Origin: Ascoidea asiatica
Lineage: Eukaryota > Ascomycota > Saccharomycetes > Ascoideales > Ascoideaceae
Reading direction: 5' to 3'
Length of the DNA stretch: 64,000 bases
Assembly (NCBI GenBank): GCA_001600695.1
Contig: BCKQ01000001.1
Location: 375,916-439,915 of the forward strand
Below, one piece after another: positions 52,401 to 63,332 of the stretch (positions within the stretch are counted from its first letter, which is position 1; every line of letters begins with the position of its first letter). The notes beneath the pieces were generated by a model. It was given only the letters and a program-made list of their open reading frames with translations, made no database searches and had not been told where the DNA came from. The translations under genes were made by a program, and so were the position numbers.

Positions 52401-55400
52401 CTCTGTACAAAATGTCTTGATATATCTCTTGCAATTTGACCAGCTGTAAACATATGAACATCATGCCAAGGCATTCTTGGAGTATTATTCCTATCATACA
52501 TAGATTCATAAGGTTTATTTAAATCATAAAAATCTTTAACTCTTGGATTAGAGTAATCTTTACCTGGGAAAGTTTGCCATTTCGCATTTTTTAGATCTTT
52601 AGGATTCATGTTTTCAAAATTAGTTGCAAAATCATACGGAGAATCATCAGCCAAAACATGATCAGGAGTATCGTATCTACCAAAACATAAATCAATTCCA
52701 CCTAAAAATGCATATGTATGATCAATAATTAACAATTTTTCATGATGAGCCCAAAAAAATGTGTTTTGTAAAAACTGGTTTGGTGATCTCATAACTCTTA
52801 TATTATCATGAAGATCCATTAAAGAATGTTTGGTCCAGAGAGAATCTGTAATTACAAAATCTCCAAGATTTCTGTATACGATAATAAAAATCTTCACACC
52901 TTCTTCGGCTTTCTTTTTAAGTAAACGATCAATTCTGAAATCTTGATTGGCATTTCCTGGTCTTCTTAGGTATAATTCTGGAGTTAACCACCAATCATGA
53001 ATATAAATCACATCCTTTGCCATTAAAATAGCTGTAGATGCAGCCCAGAAATAATCTCTTCCATCAACAAACCATTGAGCAAAACAGTCTTTACGAACTG
53101 GAGCAAACGAATTAAATCTATGATTTTGAGACCATATAGTTTTTTCTTTCATTAAGTTTATTGATTTAACCCAGACTTTTAATTGCTTTTCAGAAGTTGC
53201 AAACATTTTCAACTTACGTTCCGAATTTTCTAGTGAAATTGTAAAATGAAGAGCAGCTTTTTTAATGTTCTTTTTTGCTTCACTACGAGCTCTTTGGATT
53301 TTCTTTTTTGCATTTTTATCTCCATCTTCCATAAAATCATCTTCTGAATCACTTGATCTATAATTTTCTTCATCACTCAGAGTTTCAGTCAGAGATTCAC
53401 CATCTCCGGAGTATTTTATTTTGAAATCAAAATCAATTAAAAAGACATCTAATGGAGTGGTTGAGTTAATATCAGCAGTATACATTATATAAGAATTTCT
53501 TACCAAAAACCATTTAGTAGTATGACGTTTATACATTTCTTTGAAATCTCTAAATTTGAAATGAGATACTCTCCAACCTTGAGTTTTAGCACTAGATTGA
53601 ATATATAAAGGTCCTTGTTTTCCAATAAATCCTGTTTCATATGATAATAGAACACTGATTGGAGATAATTCATAAAACTGGAATAATCTATTTGATTGAG
53701 GTCTTAAACTTAAAGCCCTGTTAACTTCATTTAAATATTTCTCCATTTTTTTACCATAATACTGAGGATCGTTAAATAATTGCAGAGCAGCAGCATTTTC
53801 AGCAGGGTGATTATGAACATTTTGATGAAGATTTTCTTTTATATTGGATATTCTGGAAGATATATGATGAAGGTGATTTCTGATACTATTTCTAGAATTG
53901 ACCGAAGAAAGAGTGGCTATGTCACCACTACTAGAAGAAGACGTGGTTGCTGAAGATACCAATGACGATAAAGATCCAAGATCAGGTTGTGGATGATTAA
54001 TTTCTTGAGAATTATGATTTTGATGTGACAGAGATCTTCTCATATCAGAAATGGAAGAAATTTCGTCGTTTACGTTCTTAGTAGCTGGATTATGAGAAAC
54101 CGTATTTAATTGTTGAGAACTAATTTTAGGAAATTTAGGTAAAATAGGTGGTTTATAACCAAGTCCAAATGCATTATTTGGAACAAAAGACATTTTTAGT
54201 TTTTGTTGCATATTTGAAATTTCTTTATAATCTTTGATTACAGCCCATTTGGTTCTCTCTGGCCCAACACCATATTCTAAGAAAATCTTAAATTTTCTAT
54301 TTTTAATGAATTTGAATTTGAGTTCTTCAGATTTTTGATTATTATTTGTATTATTGGCATTATTGATATTAGCTGAACCGTTTACTTCTGGTGGAATATT
54401 ATTAGTATTATTAGGATTGTTGATAATATTATTTATATTTTCATTCTCAATAGTAATATTATTACTTGTTACTAAATCATCACCTTCATGAGTTGAAGAA
54501 GGACGAATTTCAGCACCATTTATTCCTAATGGAACTTTTTGATGAGAGTATTTTGATTTTCTTTTTTTAATATATTCATTTGTTATATCAACAACTTGAA
54601 CACTTAATAATGATAATAATAAAGGAGCTCTTTTTGTTTCATGTTCATCATTTAAAAATACACTAAATGCAAATAAAGAAGCAGGACAACCTGATAAAAG
54701 AGTATTAATTAATAAATTTGCTCTCTTTTGTGCTAATAAATCATTAAAAATTTCATGTTCTGTTTTTGTAATAGCAGATTTTCTTTTCAATATTTGCTGT
54801 TGTAATAAAGAATTTTCCTGAGTGAGTAAGCCATCCAAATCTTTCTTTTTACCGAATTGTAGCAAGGTTTGTCTAAAATCTTTCCATTTATGTAATTGAT
54901 TTTCATCATTAGAAAGTATAGGAGAATTCATTGGAGAATCAGGTAAATTTTGATTTTGGTTTTGATTTTGATTTTGATTCTGCATAGTTGAAGTAAGTTT
55001 TGATAATCTTTTTTTCCAATTTGACTCCTCAATTTCAAGATTTGGATTAAGAAAATCAATATTATTATCAGGTATATATTTTTCTTCTTTTTCTATACCA
55101 TTTTCATTTAAAGAGTTATTTTTTTTTTGTTTTAATGATGGAGATTTTAAAGATTTTGCTTTTTGTTTAAACCTTTCAGATAAATGAGATTTAGATTGAT
55201 TTTGGTTTGTCTCAATTGTTAAACCTTCAGCTTGAAGTTTTCTTTTAACATCTGGGTCTTCCAATTCGGGATAATAAGTTTTTTCACCATTATTTTCAAA
55301 TGAATTATTATTATCAACATTGATTTCAATATTATTTTCACCATTATCTAAATTATTCAAAGGATTGTAAGAACTCTCACGACTGTATTCATTTTTTCCA

Positions 55401-55738
55401 ACTTGTTCATTTTCAGAAATTTTCAAATTATTTTCATGATTCAAAAAATTTGAAACTCTTGAAGGAACCATATTTTTATTTGATATAATTTCAGGCTTAT
55501 CGAATAAATTTGAAGATTTAATTATTTTAGGGTCATTTTTTATTGATGATTTTCTTTTTGAAATTCTTCCTTCCTTTGATTTTTCTCTTTTATCATTACT
55601 CTTTTTATTATTTTCATTTGATTCAGTATTTAGCATTGAATTAACATGTTTATTAGGTCTTAAAATTGATCGTGGTTTTCTTATATTCTCATCATTTTCA
55701 ACATATTTTGCTGAAGAGGAATTGGTAGTTGAATCCAT
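49430..55738 (-). CDS. SPO14: Phospholipase D (Spo14)
   Basis: PIP2-dependent phospholipase D that hydrolyses phosphatidylcholine to phosphatidic acid, needed in yeast for sporulation and Sec14-bypass secretion. The protein has 2102 residues (1683 in S. cerevisiae). The disordered N-terminal 330 residues are followed by PX-like sequence (about 470-560, LEYGVGPERTKWAVIKDYKE) and a PH-like region (about 690-865, with HTTKWFLVRNSYIMYTADIN). Four PLD blocks follow. The first HKD motif is HEKLLIIDHTYAFLGGIDLC near residue 996, and the second is HAKILIVDDRVAIIGSANIN near 1309. Both have the His, Lys and Asp, so the enzyme should be active. The long Ser/Asn-rich tail ends with a conserved LVLFPTEWLSTE segment. 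Its codon use is less extreme than that of neighbouring genes. Confidence 0.97.
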   Translation of the reverse strand: MDSTTNSSSAKYVENDENIRKPRSILRPNKHVNSMLNTESNENNKKSNDKREKSKEGRISKRKSSIKNDPKIIKSSNLFDKPEIISNKNMVPSRVSNFLNHENNLKISENEQVGKNEYSRESSYNPLNNLDNGENNIEINVDNNNSFENNGEKTYYPELEDPDVKRKLQAEGLTIETNQNQSKSHLSERFKQKAKSLKSPSLKQKKNNSLNENGIEKEEKYIPDNNIDFLNPNLEIEESNWKKRLSKLTSTMQNQNQNQNQNQNLPDSPMNSPILSNDENQLHKWKDFRQTLLQFGKKKDLDGLLTQENSLLQQQILKRKSAITKTEHEIFNDLLAQKRANLLINTLLSGCPASLFAFSVFLNDEHETKRAPLLLSLLSVQVVDITNEYIKKRKSKYSHQKVPLGINGAEIRPSSTHEGDDLVTSNNITIENENINNIINNPNNTNNIPPEVNGSANINNANNTNNNQKSEELKFKFIKNRKFKIFLEYGVGPERTKWAVIKDYKEISNMQQKLKMSFVPNNAFGLGYKPPILPKFPKISSQQLNTVSHNPATKNVNDEISSISDMRRSLSHQNHNSQEINHPQPDLGSLSSLVSSATTSSSSSGDIATLSSVNSRNSIRNHLHHISSRISNIKENLHQNVHNHPAENAAALQLFNDPQYYGKKMEKYLNEVNRALSLRPQSNRLFQFYELSPISVLLSYETGFIGKQGPLYIQSSAKTQGWRVSHFKFRDFKEMYKRHTTKWFLVRNSYIMYTADINSTTPLDVFLIDFDFKIKYSGDGESLTETLSDEENYRSSDSEDDFMEDGDKNAKKKIQRARSEAKKNIKKAALHFTISLENSERKLKMFATSEKQLKVWVKSINLMKEKTIWSQNHRFNSFAPVRKDCFAQWFVDGRDYFWAASTAILMAKDVIYIHDWWLTPELYLRRPGNANQDFRIDRLLKKKAEEGVKIFIIVYRNLGDFVITDSLWTKHSLMDLHDNIRVMRSPNQFLQNTFFWAHHEKLLIIDHTYAFLGGIDLCFGRYDTPDHVLADDSPYDFATNFENMNPKDLKNAKWQTFPGKDYSNPRVKDFYDLNKPYESMYDRNNTPRMPWHDVHMFTAGQIARDISRHFVQRWNYLLRQKRPSRPTPLLLPPADLTPMEINNLGFKGTNEIQLLRSSCNWSLGIKDHEQSIQNAYLKLIETSEHFVYMENQFFVTACAWDNVIIKNRIGDALVDRIIRAHNAGTRWQAVIVIPLMPGFESQVDESEGSSIRVIMQCQYMSISRGQTSIFAKLRKVGIDPDDYIHFYSLRKWGRIGPYRKIVSEQLYIHAKILIVDDRVAIIGSANINERSMRGNRDSEICAIIRDTDTVRIKMGGQPFLAGKFAHTLRVRLMREHLGIDVDVLDLVERRFNQIADLAKTEKGMQAVTLNVNDRDMKIKSSMVELATRDVLNQPNGTSKWKNLQKRINTPILESSINSGKGTYLGRENNKNGSLPMYRSFNSRAGAENAGIRDKKQFSTDSRVQGNANHKQDILGEGGDNMHSRLFKKSKTSAASALQRWAIKAMSDNPKDFFLPNYDQIIEFLEEDGLIDRNDVDITNLDINSLPAENKKIISERDQQKWELLKRISYLQRAAAKMNFQDKEEVQKKKLVNIVSENTSSPLANGTSSQYVENPNSSANQNRTPSFRKPSNSISTPADSVDASDTGSTPIIDTLNVAGVNDELGSSGNIPITHLNDAEVKDLLEKSLENNGFNTFIDPYGFEDPLDESFYDDLWREYALRNTILFRMVFHCQPDDEVLTWADYKKFSELSAVFSLAQDKEEEIRKELNKESLEEETDEGNVDINGNVDVNRTANTENNEMPEKPPKLDRQKTLATIRNSTIININDLKRPDTLIGLPPPDPSLVENTPKKKRGRNSLLGKKRTDLTINVGEAKALKEENEDDDNATRRDSGVTYKRSSKGTPVTMVNDYDYGYDGDDDFAKSEQNRKFSISTSTPDKAEQKTLAESSPEIPILTRNGKPLSNKTSSIRYSDDINGSPFNNSIDNTGSSRRNRRRRRRAGTLGSKLIETFHGERIFDRETAERILSNVQGHLVLFPTEWLSTELDNNNWFTTTDRLPPLEIYD

Positions 55739-57271
55739 TAATTATGGGTAAAAAAAAAAAGATTTTGAAAAAATGACAAGAAATTAGATAATGAACAATG
55801 ATTATTATAATATTTATCAAGTAAATAAACTAAAGGTATTTGATTTAAAGAATGAATAAATAACTTAGTGAGTGAATAAATAAAATTAATGAATGAATTA
55901 ATTGATTAATTTAGTGAATTAGAATATACTAAATTAATGTGAGTAAAAATGGGATATGAAGTACAATATTATCAAGAAAATGCCAATGGCTTTGAATTAT
56001 GAAAAATTATTTTCTTGTGATTGCTTTATAAATGTATTAAATGTATTGAATAATAAAGACAGAGTAATCAATTAATAAATCAAAATGAATTGAGTTGAGA
56101 ATATTATATTATATTTAATTAGATCAGATTAGAATATCTTTATTATGATACAGTAGTTTCTATTTATATTTAGTATTGTTCTTTAAATTGTTTAAATTGT
56201 CATACTTTTTATGAGTGTCTTGTTACATTAAACTTTTATTAAAACAAAACAATAGAAATAATATAAATAGACCTCTAGAATAATTATAAGAACATATCAA
56301 TTAGCAGGAGTGTATATTTATAAGGATTATATTATATTTGTAAATAAATTAAAATAGAATAAAATAAAATATAATATAATATAATATAATATTCAATCAT
56401 TCAATATTTGCCAATATTTACCAATAACAATAACAATAACAATAATAAATTAGAATCCCCCGAGCAAGATTGAGTACTAAACAATCTTTCTTTTTCTGCC
56501 TCTCAGCACCCCTACCCCTTTGAAACCGGGAATGAATACGGCGCTTTATCTGCAGTAGCCACGCTTAAACGATCAAGGCTTGTGGCTATTACAGTAAGCA
56601 ATGGCTGACTTTGACTATATAATACCCGCAAAAGAAGGATTATTTACAGTGCTTTAACTGGACAATTACGTATTTAATTAAAAGTTACAAGAATTACCAA
56701 AATTACAAGAATTAAGAAGAATTAACAGGAATAAACAGGAATTAACAATAATGTATAATTTATATAAACAAAAAAACAGTTTAACTCACTTAATTAGAAA
56801 ATCACATACAAATATCAGAAGTCAATGAAATAAAAATTTATAAAAACAGGTAAAACTAAAGAAAAACAGAAACTTTAAGTAAAATGAAAAATAAAATGTT
56901 CAGAAAAAGAATTTTAGAATTTTTGCTTATTTAATAAATAAAATAAAAAAAACAAGATAGAAAAACAGTTGATTGAAGAATCATTTGAAAGAGAAAAAAA
57001 AAAATATAAATATATAAATAAAAATAAAAATAAAAATAAAAATAAAAATAAAAATATATATAAAAGGAAAAGAAACAGAAAATAAAACAAAAAAAACATT
57101 ATTGGAACCAGTGAATGTTCTTAAATTTTCATTTAAAAAAAAGTCAATAATACGTGTATAATTCATCATTTAAAAATCATTAGTAAATCTTTGAAATTTT
57201 ATATAAAAAATAATAGAAAAAAAATTCATTGAAATAAACTTTAAATAAGAAGAATTTTTTTTAAAGTGATC
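55739..57271. other. SPO14 promoter / GATA-factor 3' region
   Basis: AT-rich, with a G+C-richer island at 56450-56640 and a TATATAA near 56616. An ATAAAA-type run (57018-57050) lies near the GATA gene end. No gene seen. Confidence 0.6.
56509..56519. promoter_or_regulatory. Paired STRE-like CCCCT boxes
   Basis: CCCCT at 56509-56513 and again at 56515-56519 in the SPO14 promoter island. CCCCT/AGGGG is the Msn2/Msn4 stress-response element of yeasts. Use here is inferred. Confidence 0.45.
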
Positions 57272-59356
57272 TTAATTAGAAAATTTCATTTTCTTCCTTA
57301 TAGGTTCTAAACCTTCATTTGATTGATGAATATATTCCTTGCTATGAGGAATTGAAATAGTATTTGAGTTATTATTAGAATAAGAATTGTTTTTAATTTC
57401 ATTAAATCTTAATGATCCAAACCCTATATTTAACATATTTTGAAATTCATTATCATTTATTTCAATTCCTATAATTTTTCTTAATTCATCTAATCTTTTC
57501 AACAATATATCTTCTCTATTTCTACTTATTTTATCAATATTTTCTAATTCCATAATTCTTGTTTTATATAAATCATTAACCAATTCTAATTCATTTATAC
57601 GAGTTTTTAAAGCTTTGGCTTCTTTATCTTTTAAATGTATATTAGAATTTGATTGATTACTTATTATAGTATTATTTGAATTTTGAGAGATACTTCTTCT
57701 ATCTATATCAAAGCCAGATATTGTATTATTAGTATCCTTTATTGTTTGATTTTGATTTTGATTTAAAATAGAACTTTGATTGGTATTTTGTATTTGAGAT
57801 TGAGGTTGCAATTTCTGTTGAAGTTGTTGATTTTGTATATGGTTTTGAGATGTAGCTTGTGACTGAGATTGAACTTGAAGTTGAAATAATGATTGATTTT
57901 GATATTGATTTTGATTTTGATTTAGATTAGAATTTTGATTTTGATTTTGATTTTGTAAATCACTATTTATAGAACTTGATTTTTCATTTTTAATTATATT
58001 ATTTTGTGAATTATTTTTTAATCTAAATTTTTGAATCATATTTTGATTATTAATTTGATTGATTTTTTGATTCTCTGATTTTATAACATTAGTTTGATTA
58101 AATCCAGAAGGATTAGAATTATCTATATTATCTCTATTTTCTATATCATCTCTATTTGTAATGTACATGTTATTTGAAAGGGGTGAATGACGCTGATTTT
58201 GAGAAGGTAATAAAGGTGCATTGATTATATTACCATTATTATTATTATTATTACTATTACTATTACTATTACTGTTGTTGTTATTAGTATTAGTGTTATT
58301 GTTGTTATTATTGCTATTATTATTATTATTATTATTATTAGTGTTCAAATTATTATTATTATTGGATCCAAATAAAGGTGGTAATGTTGTACATATTGGT
58401 TGAATACGATTATTTTTTGTATTATTGTTATTAATAATATTGGAAATATTAGAAATATTAGAATTATTGGGATTATTAGAACTATTCAAAGAAAAATTAT
58501 CAAGAGGTAAATTACTATGAGAAATATTTTGACTTCTTAAAGAATATTGAGGCCCAAAAGTTGGAGAAGATATACTAGACATACTTAAACTTTGATTAGA
58601 AGAAGGCATTGGTAATTTTATACCATTGGTATTGTTACTGTTATTGATATTGGTATTATTATTGTTATTATAATTATCATTGGTATTGTTATTGGTATTG
58701 GTAATGGTATTGTTATTTGATTTATTTGAAATTTGACTTAAATTGATTATGTTACCATTAAGCGCTGAAGAAACAGTTGAAGGACGAAAAGGAGGAGTTG
58801 AGAATTGATGATTTTGATTTGAAGAAGAAGAAATTGAAGAATTATTTGATTGATTTTCATTTAATAAAGAAGAAGGACCAAAAGGTTTATCTCTTATATT
58901 TGAAGTATTTGGAGAAGTTTTAGTTGAAGAAGATAATAAAAATTGTAAATTTGAAGAATGTTGTTGAATATTAGAATTTGTATTAGAATTTGAATTTGAA
59001 ATTGATTCTAATACACCAGCAGCTTTATGAGCAGATAATGGAATTTTTGGATTTGTTGATAATAATAATGGAGAAGTTATTGTTTGTAAACCAGGAGCAA
59101 AATGAGTTGGAGTTGAAGAAGGATATTGTAAAGGTTTTGGTAAATTATGATTTGGGAAAATATTTGAAGATTGACCCCAAGGATTTGGAGTATGAGATAA
59201 ATGAGATAAATTTGATAATTTTATATTATTATCATCTCTTGATCTTAAAGGAATTAAACCTGGAGAATTTGATATTGAAGTTATTGGAGAAGGAGTATTA
59301 TGATTAACATTTAATAGATTATTTTGATTATTTAAGTTATTTATATTATTGCCACC

Positions 59357-59401
<45 letters not shown>

Positions 59402-60505
59402 TAGATTAGTTGCATTTAATATATTGTTGTTATTATTATTATTCATTTTATTGTTATTATTGTTGATACTATTATTATTATTATTGGCTGAAATATTTGG
59501 TTTAATATTACTAATGTTACTAATAATATTAATATTTTTTGAAGTATTAGGTTTTATATTGTTATAAGCACTAGTATTATTACTATTGTTCTTAGTTGAA
59601 ATGGATGAGTTTAATAGGAGATCCTTATTTTTTGATTTTCTTAATTTTTTCTTAGATTCGGGTTTGGAGTCTGATTTTGGAGTACTGCCCAGATTTGATT
59701 TACTATTTGAATTACTTGAACTTAATGAAGATGAAGATGAAGATGAAGAATTACTTGTATTATTTGAATTATTTGAATTATTAGATTGAATATTATTTGA
59801 ATTTATTGGAGGATGTTTAACTCTATTTCTTGATTTAATAATATCAGTTTTTAAAGATATTGGTCTTGGTCTACCATGTAATTTTAAAAATAAACCACAT
59901 GCATTACATAAAACTTGACCAGAATCATCTCTTCTCCATAAAGGAGTTGTTTGAGTTTTACAATTACGACAAGTTGGAGTTATAATATTTGATTTTGAAG
60001 TTGTTGAACCATTATTTGTAGTTTTTGAAATTGATTTAACATTTGGATGAGAAGGAATTATATCATTTAAATCATTATCACTTTTTATTGTTTTAATATT
60101 TTTATTAATTGATTTAATTGTTTTATTATTATTATTATTATTTATGTTATTTATGTTATTTATGTTATTTATGTTGTTTATGTTATTTAGATTATTTAAG
60201 TTATTTAAATTATTTAAAGAAGTTAAAGAATTTGATTTTTTTTGAAAAATTTGAGGAGAAGTTGATCTTGAAGAATTATTTGATTGGATATAAGATTGAT
60301 TTTGTTTTGAAAATGATTTAGGTTTAGATTGTAATTGAGATTGTGATTGTGATTGTGGTTGAGACTGTGGTGGTTGTACTTGCTGTTGTTGTACTTGTTG
60401 GGATTGTACTTGTTGGGATTGTTGTGGTTGAACTTGATGTGGTTGTTGTGGTTGAGATGGAGGTTGTGGTTGATTTAAAGATATTTGAGTTGAAACTTCA
60501 TTCAT
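57272..60505 (-). CDS. GZF3: GATA zinc-finger factor, Dal80/Gzf3 type
   Basis: Nuclear transcription factor, probably a repressor in nitrogen catabolite control. The 1077 residues hold one class IVa GATA finger, C-x2-C-x17-C-x2-C (Cys 179, 182, 200, 203): [18 protein letters not shown], then [16 protein letters not shown] and a basic tail. Near the C-terminus (about 962-1005) a heptad-like coiled coil, [20 protein letters not shown] (in part), matches the Dal80/Gzf3 leucine zipper used for dimerisation; activators Gln3 and Gat1 lack it. The rest is Gln-rich (N-terminus) or Asn-rich (ATT runs), making it two to four times longer than Gzf3 or Dal80. Synteny with DID2 and SPO14, as around S. cerevisiae DAL80, supports the assignment. 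Confidence 0.9.
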
Positions 60506-61345
60506 TTTTAATATAAAAGTAATATATGTCTCTATGTCTTGATATTTAAACAGAGTATAAATATATATGTAAATATATTATATTATGATATTATGTTATT
60601 ATTATATTATTATATTATTATATTATTATACTATTGGTTAATGATATTATATTTGATATTGAATATTTCAAAGATTAGATAAAATAGATAAAATAGATAA
60701 AATAGATAAAGAAATTAAGATAATAAGTAATAGAGTGTATAGTAAGTATAATAAATAGTATTATAAAGATAAAAAAAAATTTTCCTTCTTTTGAGAGATT
60801 TTAAAATCTTAGGTCTTTCTTTAATTAAAAAAAAAGGTGAATAAATCAGATTAATATTTTAACTTAATATTTTTTAATATAAGTGAATGATTGATAAAAT
60901 GATTTAAATTATAAGAAATATATGAAAAGTTTTTTTTAAATTTTTTTTATTGATTTAATAAAATTTCAAATTAATAATTAAAGTGAAATTTTTTTCAGAT
61001 GGAGAATATGGAAAATAGAAATGAAAATAAAAAATAAAAATATTTTCAAGAGAATTAAAATTAAAAATTTATCAGTTTAGGTGAAATTCAATACGAGTAA
61101 GAAAAGGAAGTTTTTAGCATTAAGTTACTTTTATCTATTTATTTATCTACTAAGGATAAGATAATATAATATGATATTAGATGATTATGATTAAAATATA
61201 AGAATATTAAATATGAATATATTCTGGAAAGAATAGTTGAGTGTCGATAGACTGACTGGTGATAGTGGTAAATTGACTGATTGACTGATTGATTGATTGA
61301 TTGATTGATAGTGATAAAGGAGAAGATTAGGTTTCCTGTACTAAA

Positions 61346-61364
61346 AGTACTAGTTTCTAGTACT
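61346..61364. promoter_or_regulatory. Perfect 8-bp hairpin, 3-nt loop
   Basis: AGTACTAG, TTT, CTAGTACT. It lies about 850 bp upstream of the GATA-factor ATG. It could be a dyad binding site or a terminator-like hairpin. Confidence 0.4.
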
Positions 61365-62428
61365 GAAGGTAAGATAAAGATTAGATAGTGAAAATGATAG
61401 TGAAATTATACAAAGAGAGAAGAAGATTTGAGATATGATAAAAGATATGATAAAAGAAATAATTATCGATAACTTAAGATATTTATGTGATTATATATTT
61501 TATATTGAATCAATCTATATATTTTTTTATATTATATTATATTATATTATATTATTCTTTATTAATAAATTTACAATAATATATTCAATTATCAGATATT
61601 AAACAAACTGACAAAAAAAAAAAAAAAAAAAGTGAGATGAAAAATATCGATAAAAGTGGAAAAAGTGCATAAAATCAGATTAGAAACTGGAAATTTCCGT
61701 TGATTCTTAACATTTTCAAATAATTCTCAGATAATTCTCAGATTAATTCCCAGATTATTCTAAGGTTGTTTCTTTTGCGTTCTACAACCGATTTGAAAAA
61801 TTTTTCAAACCCAAAATTTTTTTCCTAAAATTTTCACAACTTTTTCAAATCTTCAAATTTTTAAATTTTTAAATCTTCAAATTTCATCTGTTTTGGTTTT
61901 GTCAGTTTTAAACTCTTAGAACTGGTAAAATGATGAAAAAAGTCAGAAAAGAAAATGAAAGAGAATACAGATAAACACTTAATCACTTTATCACTTGAGA
62001 GAATCTGAACTTGAATTTGAATTGAAACCAGAATCTCCAAGAGAATCTCCAAGAGAAGCAGAATCTGAATCAGAAACTTATCGGAATTCATTCCAGTAAA
62101 ATTTTCACTCGGCTCTCGTCACAGAACTTCACAGAGTTTTCTGGATTTGGTGGTCAGTGAGTGAATTGGCTAGTAGTTAACAAGTCAGTTAACAAAGTAT
62201 CGGTATCGGTGCTCTGATCAGAAGAACCACACAAACACTGACAAAAAGATAATAAACACAGAAAATAATGACCACACAGCTATCTCACTGTCTGCAAGCG
62301 ATCTTATCGTAGAGACATTCCCCGGTGCATTCAGGACACTTTAAAGCTTACCCGGACCATCTCTGTGGGACAGCAGCGCCTTGATAAACATCACACGCTG
62401 TAAGCACTAACTCGCTTAGTAAGATTGT

Positions 62429-62453
62429 CCAATCAGCTCGCCGATAAGATAAG
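62429..62453. promoter_or_regulatory. CCAAT box and overlapping GATAAG pair
   Basis: CCAATCA at 62429-62435, then GATAAG at 62443-62448 and 62448-62453. This suits Hap2/3/5 control of COR1 on one side and GATA-factor autoregulation on the other. Inferred from motifs only. Confidence 0.4.
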
Positions 62454-62910
62454 TGCACCTCCACAAACACAACTTAGGAGCCAGAGAAACAAGTATCCCA
62501 TCGGCTACCCGCATGCTTGGCCAGCTGCGTGATCCAACTTCTCGCTGCCTGAAACACAACAAAAAGTTATCCGACGCATCACATGACTGATTTTTTATTT
62601 ATTTCTGTGGCCGAGTCCAAGAATCCGGTAGTTTCCAGATACATGGGTGCAAAGCACAATAACTTATAAGTACCTTATAGTACCTTTTAAACCACATTGA
62701 TACATAACACCTAATAAAGTAATTATAGAGTCAACTCAACTCGGTCTAAATATCACGTGTAAACCCCAATTTAGGAAATGTTTTTTTTTCTTATTTTACC
62801 CAAATGGGTCTCTGTTCTGTCTCTTCGCCACCCTCGGAACTGCTTCTTCTGTTTTGTCTGTTTTGTCTGTTTTGTCTGCTTAAATGAGTTGATATTAAAT
62901 TCATAAATTT

Positions 62911-62917
62911 TGATTGG
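62911..62917 (-). promoter_or_regulatory. CCAATCA box upstream of COR1
   Basis: CCAATCA on the minus strand about 420 bp before the COR1 ATG. Respiratory-chain genes including COR1 are known Hap2/3/4/5 targets in S. cerevisiae. Confidence 0.45.
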
Positions 62918-63332
62918 TTTATTCGTTGCTTGATATTTTTCACTTTTCCTGTTTCCTGCTTCAATGTCCAATATGCTTACACCAAAAGTTATTAACTAAA
63001 CAAAACTCACTGCGGTACTTTCCACTACCACTTTAATACTGCACTGTAGTAGCATTATTACCTTTACTATTAGCTTCTTTTACTACTATTATCTCCAGTA
63101 CTCTACTGTTACTATTATTACTATTATTATTATTACTATTATTATTATTATTACGACAATTTCCGCTACTGTTATTGTACAATATATTAATTAATCCATT
63201 ATTGTATTAATTAATATATCAAATGAACTTTTGATTTTTTATAATCATTATAGAATTAAACAATAAGAATTAAAGATAATAGTTATAATACAAAATAGAA
63301 TAAAATAGAATAAAATAGAATAAAATAAAATA

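Larger units (their letters stand above)
60506..63332. other. Long divergent intergenic region GATA factor / COR1
   Basis: The largest gene-free stretch, 2.8 kb. Near the GATA gene there are TTATTA runs (60594-60632) and four GATAAAATA-type repeats (60676-60710). A hairpin lies at 61346-61364 and an A-run at 61612-61631. A large G+C-richer island spans about 62100-62680. COR1-proximal DNA has CACGTG at 62754-62759, TGTTTTGTC repeats (62848-62880), an inverted CCAAT box, and TAC/TTA short repeats (63045-63160). The only ATG-started frame of note (61861-62091, leftward) has CTG/CTC-rich codons unlike real genes. Confidence 0.55.

Noticed and set aside
59349-59400. Leu-rich frames opposite the GATA gene
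   Set aside because: Antisense shadows of Asn (ATT/AAT) repeats.
61861-62091. ATG-started 76-codon leftward frame
   Set aside because: It is rich in CTG, CTC and TTG, which real genes here avoid. Its Leu/Ile repeats come from a short DNA duplication.
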